A stretch of 64,000 bases of DNA from assembly GCF_024464185.1 (NCBI RefSeq), contig NZ_JANHAU010000001.1:868001-932000 (forward strand), in the 5' to 3' direction. The notes under the pieces are model-generated. The model had not been told where the DNA came from. It did not search any database and saw nothing but the letters and a program-made list of their open reading frames with translations. Source of the stretch: Haloarchaeobius salinus. GTDB lineage: Archaea > Halobacteriota > Halobacteria > Halobacteriales > Natrialbaceae. Position 1 is the stretch's first letter; each line of letters opens with the position of its first letter. Shown here in pieces: positions 45,547 through 53,541 of the stretch. Made by a program: the position numbers and the translations under genes.

Positions 45547-45615
45547 ATGGATAGCTCAAAACTGGTTTTCAGCTTGCACAATTGGTTTATCTGTCGCTGT
45601 TGTAGGGTGGAGTAG
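45547..45615 (+). CDS. Possible 22-codon peptide just upstream of the HTH gene
   Basis: An ATG-initiated frame encodes a peptide ending FICRCCRVE. Its stop is one base from the ATG of the transcription factor. A TATA-like GGTTTATATC lies about 65 bases upstream (45477-45486). It could be a leader peptide on a longer transcript; the closer TATA box at 45584 would bypass it. Weak evidence. Confidence 0.2.
   Translation: MDSSKLVFSLHNWFICRCCRVE
45584..45591 (+). promoter_or_regulatory. TATA box of the membrane-bound HTH regulator
   Basis: GGTTTATC is centred about 29 bases before ATG 45617, the usual leaderless spacing. Confidence 0.5.
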
Positions 45616-45616
45616 C

Positions 45617-46483
45617 ATGTCGCGGCTCCTGCCGTTCCGCTCCGACGAGACGACCCCCACCCCAGAACAGCCACCGCGGGTGGTCGACCTCGACAGCGAC
45701 GACGCCGACCAGGTGTTCGGTGCGCTCTCCTCGGACACCGCGAGGCGTATCTACACCTGCCTGCACGAGGAGCCGCGGACCCCGAGCGACATCGCCGACG
45801 AGATCGATTCCTCCATCCAGAACGTCCGGTACCACCTCGAGAAACTGGAGGATGCCGGGCTCATCGACGTCGTCGACGTCTGGTACTCCTCGCGGGGCAA
45901 CGAGATGAACGTCTACGCACCGCAGTCCGGGCCGCTCATCGTCTCCGGCGACGAGCAGCGCTCCTCGCGGCTCCGGTCGGCGCTCAGCAGGTTCGTCGGG
46001 GGTGTCGGCGTGCTCGCCGCCGCGAGCCTGTTCGTCCAGTACGGCCTACCGAGCCTGCTCGGTCGGACCGGCTGGGGGGCGACCGACGGCGACTCCGGCG
46101 ACTCCGGCGACGCGGTCCAGCCGACCGGCGGTGGCGGTGACGATGCCAAGGTCGCCCGGAACGCGAGCGAGACGACCGCGCCCCAGACGACGAGCGAGGG
46201 CGACGTGAGCATCGCCGTGGAGGGGACGAGCACCCCGGAGGCGACGGCGACCGACGGCGGCGAGGTCACGTTCAACCAGGAGGGCGGGAACGTGACGACC
46301 GAGCAGTACGAGATGGTCGACGCCTCCGCCACTGAGACGGCACAGGCCACCACCGACGGCGCGTCGGCAGGTGCCGACGCGCTCCTCTCGACGATCGAAC
46401 CGGGCCTGCTCTTCTTCGCCGGCGGGCTGCTCGTGCTCACCCTCGTCCTCGGCTACTGGTACTGGTCCGGCGACCGGTACTGA
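45617..46483 (+). CDS. Membrane-anchored winged-helix (ArsR-like) regulator
   Basis: The 288-residue protein has an N-terminal winged helix (about 30-105: FGALSSDTARRIYTCLHEEP, DIADEIDSSIQNVRYHLEKL). A hydrophobic helix (about 130-150), a Ser/Thr/Gly-rich linker, and a C-terminal transmembrane helix (about 258-280, GLLFFAGGLLVLTLVLGYWY) follow. Cytoplasmic DNA binding joined to an extracellular linker suggests signalling across the membrane. The target is unknown. Such HTH-TM proteins are common in haloarchaea. Confidence 0.85.
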   Translation: MSRLLPFRSDETTPTPEQPPRVVDLDSDDADQVFGALSSDTARRIYTCLHEEPRTPSDIADEIDSSIQNVRYHLEKLEDAGLIDVVDVWYSSRGNEMNVYAPQSGPLIVSGDEQRSSRLRSALSRFVGGVGVLAAASLFVQYGLPSLLGRTGWGATDGDSGDSGDAVQPTGGGGDDAKVARNASETTAPQTTSEGDVSIAVEGTSTPEATATDGGEVTFNQEGGNVTTEQYEMVDASATETAQATTDGASAGADALLSTIEPGLLFFAGGLLVLTLVLGYWYWSGDRY

Positions 46484-46521
46484 CTCGCCCGCCAGCCCGC
46501 GGGGATACGTTCAGTCCACTT

Positions 46522-46585
46522 CTCCCGATAACAACAGGTATGAACCGGGAGCACGTAGCTCCCGTGTCCATGAACCAGTTCATGG
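46522..46585 (+). promoter_or_regulatory. Structured leader of dnaG with competing hairpins
   Basis: Segment B (CGGGAGC, 46546-46552) can pair with A (CTCCCG, 46522-46527) or with C (GCTCCCG, 46558-46564). A second perfect inverted repeat (arms CCATGAAC/GTTCATGG) lies at 46568-46585. All lie within 106 bases of the dnaG ATG. Mutually exclusive stems resemble an RNA switch or attenuator. Confidence 0.45.
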
Positions 46586-46627
46586 CAGCATCACCATCAC
46601 ACGCCTCCCACAGGGGGCAGATCATCA

Positions 46628-48049
46628 ATGGAGGATACATCCAAATATCTCATTCATGCGACGGTAACGGCCGACGGGGTGGTCGAGCGAAGTGACGTCG
46701 TCGGGGCCATCTTCGGCCAGACCGAGGGGCTCCTCGGCGACGAGCTCGACCTCAGGGAGCTACAGCAGTCCTCGAAGGTCGGACGCATCGACGTCGAGAT
46801 CGAGAGCGACGCGGGCCGCTCGCACGGGAGCGTCACCATCGCCACGAGCCTCGACAAGGTAGCGACGGCGACGCTCGCGGCCGCGCTGGAGTCGCTGACC
46901 CGCGTCGGCCCGTGCAAGGCGACGCTGGAGGTCGAGGACATCGAGGACGTCCGGGCGGCCAAGCGCCGCCGGGTCGTCGAGCGCGCGAAGGAGCTGCTCG
47001 CGACCGCCTTCGACGACTCGATGATGAGCTCCGAGGAGATACTCCGGGAGGTCCGCGAACACGCTCGCGTCGCCGACATCTCCGAGTACGAGGGCCTGCC
47101 CGCGGGCCCCCGGGTCGAGGAGAGCGACGCCATCGTCGTCGTCGAGGGGCGCGCCGACGTGCTCCAGCTGCTGAAGTACGGCATCAAGAACGTCATCGCC
47201 GTCGAGGGGACGGACGTGCCCGACGCGGTCGCGACGCTCACGCAGGACAAGACCGTCACCGCGTTCCTCGACGGGGACCGGGGCGGTGACCTCATCCTGA
47301 AGGAACTCTCGCAGGTCGGCGAGGTGGACTACGTCGCCTTCGCGCCCGAGGGCAAGTCCGTCGAGGACCTGCTCCACCACGAGGTGTTCGAGGCGCTGCG
47401 CGAGAAGGTGCCGTTCTCGGTCGTCTCCGAGACCAGCGCACCCCACGAGGCGGTCGGGACCCGCGAGGCGGTCTCGCTGTCGACCGCGGAGAGCGACGGC
47501 GGCGCGACCGACCGGTCCGAGCCGGCCACCGCCGGCGGCGCTGCCGGGGCGGCCGCCGAGTCGACACCGGCGGGGGCCGAGTCGGCGGTCGTCGAGGCCG
47601 CGGCCGATGCCATCGAGTCGACGCCCGACCCGGCGGCCACGGACTCCGCCGACCCGGAGGGTACGGCATCGCCCGACTCGCCCGCGGAGGCGGCAGCGTA
47701 CGAGACCGAGCCGGCGGAGTCGGAGCCGGCCGACGGGCCCGCACAACCAGACACCCTCCGGGGGCACGTCGAGGCGGTCGTCGCCACCGGTACCGGACAG
47801 GTCAGGCTGCTCGACGACGAGTTCGCGGCCATCGCCGAAGGACCGGCGAGCGAGGGGTTCGACCTCGTCCGCGAGGCCGAGACAGTCCCGCACGCGGTCG
47901 TGCTCGACGGCGAGCTGAGCCAGCGCGTGCTCGACGTGGCGGCCCAGCGCGGCGTCGACCACGTCGTCGCCGCGTCGCTCGGCGAGTTCGTGAAGCGGCC
48001 GACCGGCACCAGGATCCGGACCGCGGAGCGGCTCCTCGGCGGCAGCTAG
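46628..48049 (+). CDS. dnaG: Archaeal DnaG primase-like protein
   Basis: The 473-residue protein has the archaeal DnaG N-domain (MEDTSKYLIHATVTADGVVE, about 1-165). A Toprim domain follows (about 168-260) with Glu in VVVEGRADVLQLLKYG and the DxD motif in FLDGDRGG. A low-complexity Ala/Glu linker (about 290-375) and a C-terminal domain complete it. Archaeal DnaG associates with the RNA exosome and can synthesise short primers in some species. It follows a 144-base leader with strong hairpins. Confidence 0.95.
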   Translation: MEDTSKYLIHATVTADGVVERSDVVGAIFGQTEGLLGDELDLRELQQSSKVGRIDVEIESDAGRSHGSVTIATSLDKVATATLAAALESLTRVGPCKATLEVEDIEDVRAAKRRRVVERAKELLATAFDDSMMSSEEILREVREHARVADISEYEGLPAGPRVEESDAIVVVEGRADVLQLLKYGIKNVIAVEGTDVPDAVATLTQDKTVTAFLDGDRGGDLILKELSQVGEVDYVAFAPEGKSVEDLLHHEVFEALREKVPFSVVSETSAPHEAVGTREAVSLSTAESDGGATDRSEPATAGGAAGAAAESTPAGAESAVVEAAADAIESTPDPAATDSADPEGTASPDSPAEAAAYETEPAESEPADGPAQPDTLRGHVEAVVATGTGQVRLLDDEFAAIAEGPASEGFDLVREAETVPHAVVLDGELSQRVLDVAAQRGVDHVVAASLGEFVKRPTGTRIRTAERLLGGS

Positions 48050-48468
48050 AGCTGCAGCCGGTATCGGACGGCGTCGCCGGCCTCTTCCTCGCTCCCGTAG
48101 TAGCCCACGAGCCTCTCGCCTGCCTCGAAGCCGAGCTCCTCGTACAGCGCCCGCGCCGACGTGTTCTCGGCCGCGACGACCAGCTCCGCGGCCCGACAGT
48201 CCTCGCGTCGCAGCCGGGCGAGCACGGCGAGGAGCAGCCGACGGCCGCGTCCCTCGCGCCGATGCGCCGGGGCGACGACCAGCTCGGCGACGTGGGCGAC
48301 GTCGCCGGTGAACGAGTGGCTGTAGCCGACTGGGACGCCGTCGGCCGTCGAGACGAGCGTCACGCCGGGCGGGAGGTCCTCGAACAGCTCCGGTACCGGC
48401 GCGTCGAGGAGGCCCTGGAGCGCCCGGAGCGCCGGCAGGTCCGCCCGTGTCGCCTCGCGGACCGCCAT
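48046..48468 (-). CDS. GNAT-family N-acetyltransferase
   Basis: The 140-residue protein has the GNAT core: AVREATRADLPALRALQ, acetyl-CoA-binding VAPAHRREGRGRRLL (R/Q-x-x-G-x-G/A pattern) and NTSARALYEELGFEAGERL. The substrate is not indicated. ATG 48466-48468 is used; a GTG two codons upstream is possible. It overlaps the dnaG stop codon on the opposite strand by 4 bases and lies 2 bases from the DUF92 gene on the same strand, so it is probably co-transcribed with it. Confidence 0.88.
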   Translation of the reverse strand: MAVREATRADLPALRALQGLLDAPVPELFEDLPPGVTLVSTADGVPVGYSHSFTGDVAHVAELVVAPAHRREGRGRRLLLAVLARLRREDCRAAELVVAAENTSARALYEELGFEAGERLVGYYGSEEEAGDAVRYRLQL

Positions 48469-48470
48469 CG

Positions 48471-49850
48471 TCACGGGAACGCCGCGCCGCCGGCCACGAA
48501 CGCGACGAGCACCGCGACGAGGGCCCCGGCGAGGGTCGCGAAGAAGTTCACGCCCTGGTTGCCGAGGAAGTCGCCCTCCAGCGTGGCTCCGAGCAGGCTG
48601 TCGACGGTCATGCCGCCGACGCCGGCGACGAACACGACGCCCGCGCCGGTCGTGGTGACCGTCGCCGAGGCGTCGACGGCCGGGAAGACGAGGAACGCGA
48701 TGGTGGCGACGACGGCCGCGCCGACGAAGCCGGCGAGCTCGCCCTGCCAGGTCACCGCGCCGTCGGTGCCGGGCTCGACGGGCTGGAGCGTCGTGATGAG
48801 TCGCGGCGAGTCGAACACCGCGCCGATCTCGCTGGAGAGGGTGTCGCTGAGTGCGGTGGCGATGGAGCCCGTGAACGCGAACAGGAAGATGGTGCCGTCG
48901 ACGCGCAGCAGCGCCACGCCTGGTTCGGCGGCGGCGAAGCCCAGCACGGCGACGATGGCGACGGCGGCGTTGCCGAGGACGTTCCCGGTGCCCCGCGCCC
49001 CCTCGTTGTCCTCGGCGATGCCACGGGCTTCCTTCGTGTCGTAGCGGTACTTCGTCGAGAGTGCGCCGATGGCGAAGAAGGAGATGAGGACCGCGAACCA
49101 GCCGACGCCGCCGAGGACGATGGTGAGGATGGAGAGCAGGACGCCCGTCAGCATCCCCTCGACGGAGGCGGTCTGGAGCGCGAAGGAGAGGTAGCCGAGG
49201 ACGAGTGTGACGCCGACCGCGGCCGCGATCTCCTCCGTGTGGACCGCCGGTGCGAGCTCGAACAGCAGCCAGAGCAGCAGGCCGACGGAGAACAGCACCA
49301 GCGGGTCGTCGCGCTCGAACAGTGCGGCGCGCAGCAGTGCACCGAGGAACGCGCCGCTGACGGCCAGGAACACGACCTTCGGGAGCGTCCCCGCGATGGG
49401 CTGGTCGAGCAGCGTGCGGGCCACCAGCTGGCCCGTGATGCCCGCCGCGACACCGCCGGCGACGAAGCCGGTGCTGACGTGGAACGGGTACGGGTAGCGG
49501 GTCTTGACCAGTTCGGAGACGAGGTTCCCGTAGACGAGCAGGAGGACGGAGCCGACGAACACGTCGACCTGGAGCGGCGGAATCCGACCGGTTCCGACGA
49601 GGTCGGTCACCGTCAGCAGTCCGAGGCCGACGACCGCGAGCCCGAAGCCGATGAGGCCGAACAGGCGGCGTTCCTTGCGGTCGCCGGGGCGGGCGAACAG
49701 TTCGAAGAGGGGGCCGTCCGTCACGACGGCGGCACCGACGAGCACGGCTGCGGCGACCGTCATCGCCGCCTCCGGCCCGACCGCTGGGAGGAGCAGCACC
49801 AGCGAGCCGACCGCCGCGAATGCACCCGCACGTCGAACTGGGGAAGTCAC
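48471..49850 (-). CDS. DUF92-family integral membrane protein (possible prenyl-phosphate kinase)
   Basis: The 459-residue polytopic protein has two parts. The N-terminal half (about 1-210) has about seven helices and resembles dolichol-kinase/CTP-transferase membrane folds. The C-terminal DUF92 domain (about 215-459) has the conserved motifs GVGWFAVLISFFAIGALSTK, RGTGNVLGNAAVAIV and TALSDTLSSEIGAVFDSPRL. Plant VTE6, a phytyl-phosphate kinase, belongs to DUF92. Location near two cis-prenyltransferase genes makes polyprenyl-phosphate metabolism plausible. That is inference. It is followed by the GNAT gene. Confidence 0.85.
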   Translation of the reverse strand: MTSPVRRAGAFAAVGSLVLLLPAVGPEAAMTVAAAVLVGAAVVTDGPLFELFARPGDRKERRLFGLIGFGLAVVGLGLLTVTDLVGTGRIPPLQVDVFVGSVLLLVYGNLVSELVKTRYPYPFHVSTGFVAGGVAAGITGQLVARTLLDQPIAGTLPKVVFLAVSGAFLGALLRAALFERDDPLVLFSVGLLLWLLFELAPAVHTEEIAAAVGVTLVLGYLSFALQTASVEGMLTGVLLSILTIVLGGVGWFAVLISFFAIGALSTKYRYDTKEARGIAEDNEGARGTGNVLGNAAVAIVAVLGFAAAEPGVALLRVDGTIFLFAFTGSIATALSDTLSSEIGAVFDSPRLITTLQPVEPGTDGAVTWQGELAGFVGAAVVATIAFLVFPAVDASATVTTTGAGVVFVAGVGGMTVDSLLGATLEGDFLGNQGVNFFATLAGALVAVLVAFVAGGAAFP

Positions 49851-49962
49851 GCGGGCGCTTCTTTTCCCGGGGGTTACTTACCGTTTCCGAACGCCCGCCT
49901 TGTGACCTGCTCCGATGAACCGCCACAGACTCTATACCGCTCGAACGTCTCCTCCGAAGGGG

Positions 49963-51360
49963 ATGGTCTCTCCGCCGGACACGTCCGTGCTCCTCGACTA
50001 CACGCAGGCGAAACTCGCCATCGTCGACGAGGAGGGGACGATAACGTACGTCAACGCCGCCGCAGAGCGGATCATGGGGTGCGAGCCGGAGGCGCTCGTC
50101 GGGACCAACGCGTTCGCCTACGTCCACCCCGAGGACCGCGAGCGTGTGACGGCTGCGTTCGCGGCCGTCGTCGCGGACGACCCCGACGCGGCGTCGGTCA
50201 TCGAGTACCGGTACCGGACGGCGGACGACGACTGGGTCTGGCTGCAGAGCCGCCTCACCGAGATCGCGGAGGCCGACGTGGACGGCTACGTCGTCAGCTC
50301 CTACGACGTGACCGACCGGGTGGCCGCACAGCGGGAGCGGGAGACGACGGAGACCCGTCTGCAGGAGATCGCCGCCAAGACGAGCGACGTGCTGTGGATG
50401 TTCAGCGCGGACTGGTCGGAGTGCCTCTTCGTCAACCCCGCCTACGAGGAGGTCTACGGCCCGTCCATCGAGGCGCTGTACGACGATCCACGGAGCTTCC
50501 TCGACGCGGTCCATCCGGACGACACCGCGGTCGTCGAAGCGGAGATGCGCCGGCTCTCGAACGGGGAGCCCGCGGACATGGAGTACCGGGTGAATCCCGA
50601 CACCGAGTACCGCCGCTGGGTGTGGGTGCAGGCCGAGCCGATCGTCGTCGATGGCGAGGTCGAACGCATCGTCGGCTTCAGTCGCGACGTGACGGACCGA
50701 CGCCGGCGCGAACAGCAGCTCGTGGTGATGGACAAGCTCCTCCGGCACAACATCCGGAACGACATGAACGTCGTCATCGGTGAGGCCGAGCACATCGAGG
50801 CGGACGGTCCGCCCGAGATGGCCGGCCGGACGCGGGTGATCCGCGACACCGCCGCACAGCTCATCATGACCGCGGAGAAGCAGCGGGAGATCATCGAGCT
50901 CCTCACGAGCCCCGGAACCCCGGAGGCGGTCGACCTCTCGAGTGCCGTCACGCGGGTCGGTCGAGCGATGCGGGAGCGGTATCCGGGGGCCGACATCGAG
51001 GTCGATGTCCCCGAGACGGCATCGGCGTTCGCACTCACCAACATCGAGAGCGCCATCGGCGAACTCGCCGAGAACGCCATCGTCCACGCGAGCGAGGAGA
51101 CGCCGATGCTCCGGCTCGTCTGTCGGACGACCGCGGAGACCGTCACCGTCGAGGTCGTCGACGACTGCGAGCCGATCCCGGAGTACGAGTACCGCGTCAT
51201 CACGGGCGACCACGAGATGGACGACCTCTACCACAGCAGCGGGGTCGGGCTCTGGCTCGTCTACTGGCTCGTCGAGCTCTCCGACGGCGACATCGAGTTC
51301 GAGACGCCGCCGTCGGCGGGCAACCGCGTCAGGCTCACGTTCGACCGCGCGGCCGACTGA
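49963..51360 (+). CDS. PAS-domain sensor histidine kinase
   Basis: The 465-residue cytoplasmic kinase has two PAS domains (about 8-120 and 130-248, with ITYVNAAAERIMGCEPEALV and ECLFVNPAYEEVYGPSIEAL). A haloarchaeal HisKA-like box has the phosphoacceptor His in LLRHNIRNDMNVVIGEAEHI. The ATPase domain has an N-box (ELAENAIVHA) and G-box (SSGVGLWLVYWLVELS). It senses an unknown ligand. ATG 49963 is preferred to 49915 because a TATA-like CTATACC lies about 28 bases before it; the upstream 16 residues are not acidic. No cognate response regulator adjoins it. Confidence 0.88.
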   Translation: MVSPPDTSVLLDYTQAKLAIVDEEGTITYVNAAAERIMGCEPEALVGTNAFAYVHPEDRERVTAAFAAVVADDPDAASVIEYRYRTADDDWVWLQSRLTEIAEADVDGYVVSSYDVTDRVAAQRERETTETRLQEIAAKTSDVLWMFSADWSECLFVNPAYEEVYGPSIEALYDDPRSFLDAVHPDDTAVVEAEMRRLSNGEPADMEYRVNPDTEYRRWVWVQAEPIVVDGEVERIVGFSRDVTDRRRREQQLVVMDKLLRHNIRNDMNVVIGEAEHIEADGPPEMAGRTRVIRDTAAQLIMTAEKQREIIELLTSPGTPEAVDLSSAVTRVGRAMRERYPGADIEVDVPETASAFALTNIESAIGELAENAIVHASEETPMLRLVCRTTAETVTVEVVDDCEPIPEYEYRVITGDHEMDDLYHSSGVGLWLVYWLVELSDGDIEFETPPSAGNRVRLTFDRAAD

Positions 51361-51412
51361 GCCGCCACGACGAGTCGACAGCTTCAGGCCCCGCCGTGTG
51401 AAACGGGGTGGC

Positions 51413-52021
51413 GTGGGACTGTACGACCGCTACCTCGCGTACCGCATCCGTCGGGACGAGGCGGAGCCGCCGGCACACGTCGCGCTGGTCATCACCGAGC
51501 GCGACCTGCTGGAACAGGGTGCGTACGGGACGCTCTCGCGGTTCTTCGAGCTCGCCTTCGAGGTGGGGGCCGACCGCATCACGGTCTACGTCAGCGTCCT
51601 CGACGAGGCGGCCGCGCCGACGCTCGCCCGGCAGTTCGACGACCTCGACGCGCCCCGCCCGGTCGCGGTTCGAGGCCCGGACGACGACGAGCGAGCCGAC
51701 GCCCCCATCCAGGTGAGCATCGGCCTCGGCGGGAAACACGAGTTCACCGCGGCCGTCCAGGGCGTCGCGAAGGAGGTCTCGCGCGGCGAGCTCGAGCCCG
51801 ACGCGGTCGACGAGGACGAGATCGAGCGCCGGCTCGTGTTCCCCGCCGAGCCCGACCTGGTCATCAAGACCGGGGCCGAACGGCTCTCGGACTTCATGAT
51901 CTGGCAGTCCGTCTACTCGGAGCTCTACTTCACGGACCTCAACTGGCGGGACTTCCGCGACCGGGACTTCTACCGGGCCATCCGGGAGTACCAGAACCGC
52001 CAGCGCAGGTTCGGACGGTAG
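51413..52021 (+). CDS. cis-Prenyltransferase homologue lacking the catalytic Asp motif
   Basis: The 202-residue protein of the undecaprenyl diphosphate synthase family has a conserved C-terminal region: DLVIKTGAERLSDFMIWQ, then ELYFTDLNWRDF. At the position of the catalytic DGNRR motif it has VITERDLL instead, so it probably has no activity alone. GTG 51413 gives MGLYDRYLAYRIRRDE; an in-frame GTG at 51398 is possible. A second family member, with the opposite pattern, is at 55289. The two may act as a heteromer, as described for eukaryotic NgBR/DHDDS. Confidence 0.85.
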   Translation: MGLYDRYLAYRIRRDEAEPPAHVALVITERDLLEQGAYGTLSRFFELAFEVGADRITVYVSVLDEAAAPTLARQFDDLDAPRPVAVRGPDDDERADAPIQVSIGLGGKHEFTAAVQGVAKEVSRGELEPDAVDEDEIERRLVFPAEPDLVIKTGAERLSDFMIWQSVYSELYFTDLNWRDFRDRDFYRAIREYQNRQRRFGR

Positions 52022-52103
52022 CCGGGAGTCACCCCGAACCGCCGTCGCCCGGCGACGGGGACCGTCGAGCCACCGGATGTTCAGAGTCGGAAAACGAGAG
52101 TGT

Positions 52104-52111
52104 GTTTTAGG
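52104..52111 (+). promoter_or_regulatory. TATA box of the DUF4129-DUF58 cluster
   Basis: GTTTTAGG is centred about 28 bases before GTG 52136. It supports the GTG start over the earlier frame start at 52100, which would lie inside the promoter. Confidence 0.5.
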
Positions 52112-52135
52112 GCGGTCCGCCTCCTCGGGTCGACC

Positions 52136-52972
52136 GTGACGCGATTCGCCCTCCAGACGGTCGCGATAGCGCTGCTGGTCACCGTCGCGCTGGGGGTGGC
52201 CGCCGGCTCGCTGGGCGGGCTCTCGGCCGACCTCGCTCCCGACGGGGACGGGGTCAGGACGCCCGAGGACCCGGAGAACGGGAGCTCGGCACCCTCGAGC
52301 GCGGCGACCGGCGGGGAGACCATCGGGCAGGAGACGTACCTCCGACTGCTCGCCGCGCTGCTCGCGACCGCGCTGGTCTGCTGCTACGTGCTGTTCCCCG
52401 GCTACCGAAGGGTGGTCGTCCTCACGGCAGGTGCGGCTGTCGTCGGGACGGCCGGCTACCTGCTGTACCGACCGAGTGCGACCGTCTCGGTGCCCGCGTT
52501 CGCGACGAGCGACACGCTCGGGGTCGCGGGCGTCGGCCTGCTGCTCGGACTGTTCCTCGCCGGTGCAGGGGTGCTCTGGCGGTTCGACGTGCTGGCCTCC
52601 GCGCCCGAGCCATCGGGCGACGGGGCGGCGGGACGCCCTGATGACGACCACGACCGCATGACGGCACGCCATCCGGCCAGCGTCCCCGCCACCGACCCGG
52701 TCCGACGTGCCTGGCAGCGGATGGTCGCCGACCTGCAGCCGCCGTCACCGGGCGCCCGAACGCCGGACGAGTTCGCCGAGAGGGCGAAGGCCGACGGTCG
52801 CGACCCGGACGCCGTCGACCGGCTGACGCGGCTGTTCCAGGCGGTGCGCTACGGCCGCCGCCGGTCCGACGAGCACGCCGACGAGGCCCGACGGCTCGCC
52901 GACCGGGTCGCAGGTGCAGACGCTCCGGACCCGCCCGACGCTCGCGACGCTCCCGACGAGGTGGACCGATGA
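52136..52972 (+). CDS. DUF4129-domain membrane protein
   Basis: The 278-residue protein has an N-terminal signal-anchor (residues 1-25), an acidic extracellular loop, three further helices (about 75-100, 102-125 and 135-155) and a cytoplasmic C-terminal DUF4129 domain (VRRAWQRMVADLQPPSPGAR to SDEHADEARRLADRV). DUF4129 is usually encoded beside MoxR ATPases, DUF58 and transglutaminase proteins. The start GTG is set by the TATA box. It overlaps the next gene by ATGA. Exact function unknown; a cell-envelope role is likely. Confidence 0.82.
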   Translation: MTRFALQTVAIALLVTVALGVAAGSLGGLSADLAPDGDGVRTPEDPENGSSAPSSAATGGETIGQETYLRLLAALLATALVCCYVLFPGYRRVVVLTAGAAVVGTAGYLLYRPSATVSVPAFATSDTLGVAGVGLLLGLFLAGAGVLWRFDVLASAPEPSGDGAAGRPDDDHDRMTARHPASVPATDPVRRAWQRMVADLQPPSPGARTPDEFAERAKADGRDPDAVDRLTRLFQAVRYGRRRSDEHADEARRLADRVAGADAPDPPDARDAPDEVDR

Positions 52973-53541
52973 GTCGGCTTCCGGACCCACGACGACTCCT
53001 GCTCGCGGTCGGGCTCGCGCTCGTCGGCGCGGGACTGCTCGGGACCGTCGTGCCCGGTCTGGTCGTCGACGACGCCGTCGCCCTGGTCGTCCTCGTCGCG
53101 GGGAGCCTCGTGGCGGTCGCGCTGGCGGTCGTCTACAGCCGGCAGGACGCGGCACGGTCGGTCGACCGGCCGACCGCCCCGGACCGGACCGGGCCACGCG
53201 TCCCCGGACGGGACGCCGACGACCTGCTCGCCGGCGTGACCGCGGCGGGCCGCGTCCGCGGTGACGACGACCGGGGGGCCGTGTACGAGCGACTCACCGC
53301 CGTCGCGGTCGACACCCTCGTCGCCCGCTACGACTGCACACCGGACGAGGCACGCCGACGGCTGGCGGCCGGCTCGTGGACCGAGGACCCCGTCGCCGCC
53401 GCGCTGTTCGTCGAGGGCGTCGACCCCGAGTGGACGGCACGGGACCGGCTCCGGACGCTCTGGACCGGCGAGCCGCCGCTGCGTCGGCGCGCCCGGCACG
53501 CGCTCGCCGAGCTCGCGGCGCTCGCGGGAGGTGAGCGATGA
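52969..53541 (+). CDS. Small membrane protein of the DUF58 cluster (DUF7269-like)
   Basis: The 190-residue protein has two transmembrane helices (about 10-33 and 35-56). A cytoplasmic helical domain follows, including TLVARYDCTPDEARRRLAAG and WTARDRLRTLWTGEPPLRRR. Such proteins sit between DUF4129 and DUF58 genes in haloarchaea (I recall DUF7269). ATGA overlaps at both ends show translational coupling. Confidence 0.78.
   Translation: MSRLPDPRRLLLAVGLALVGAGLLGTVVPGLVVDDAVALVVLVAGSLVAVALAVVYSRQDAARSVDRPTAPDRTGPRVPGRDADDLLAGVTAAGRVRGDDDRGAVYERLTAVAVDTLVARYDCTPDEARRRLAAGSWTEDPVAAALFVEGVDPEWTARDRLRTLWTGEPPLRRRARHALAELAALAGGER

Noticed and set aside
46540-46694. Small frame overlapping the dnaG start in another frame (MNREHVAPVSMNQF...)
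   Set aside because: It runs through the hairpins and into dnaG, has no promoter of its own and becomes Arg/Gly-rich, so it is probably chance.
48046-51234. 1062-codon minus-strand open frame
   Set aside because: Only its last 141 codons are a gene (the GNAT protein). The rest is antisense to the histidine kinase or a different frame of the DUF92 gene.
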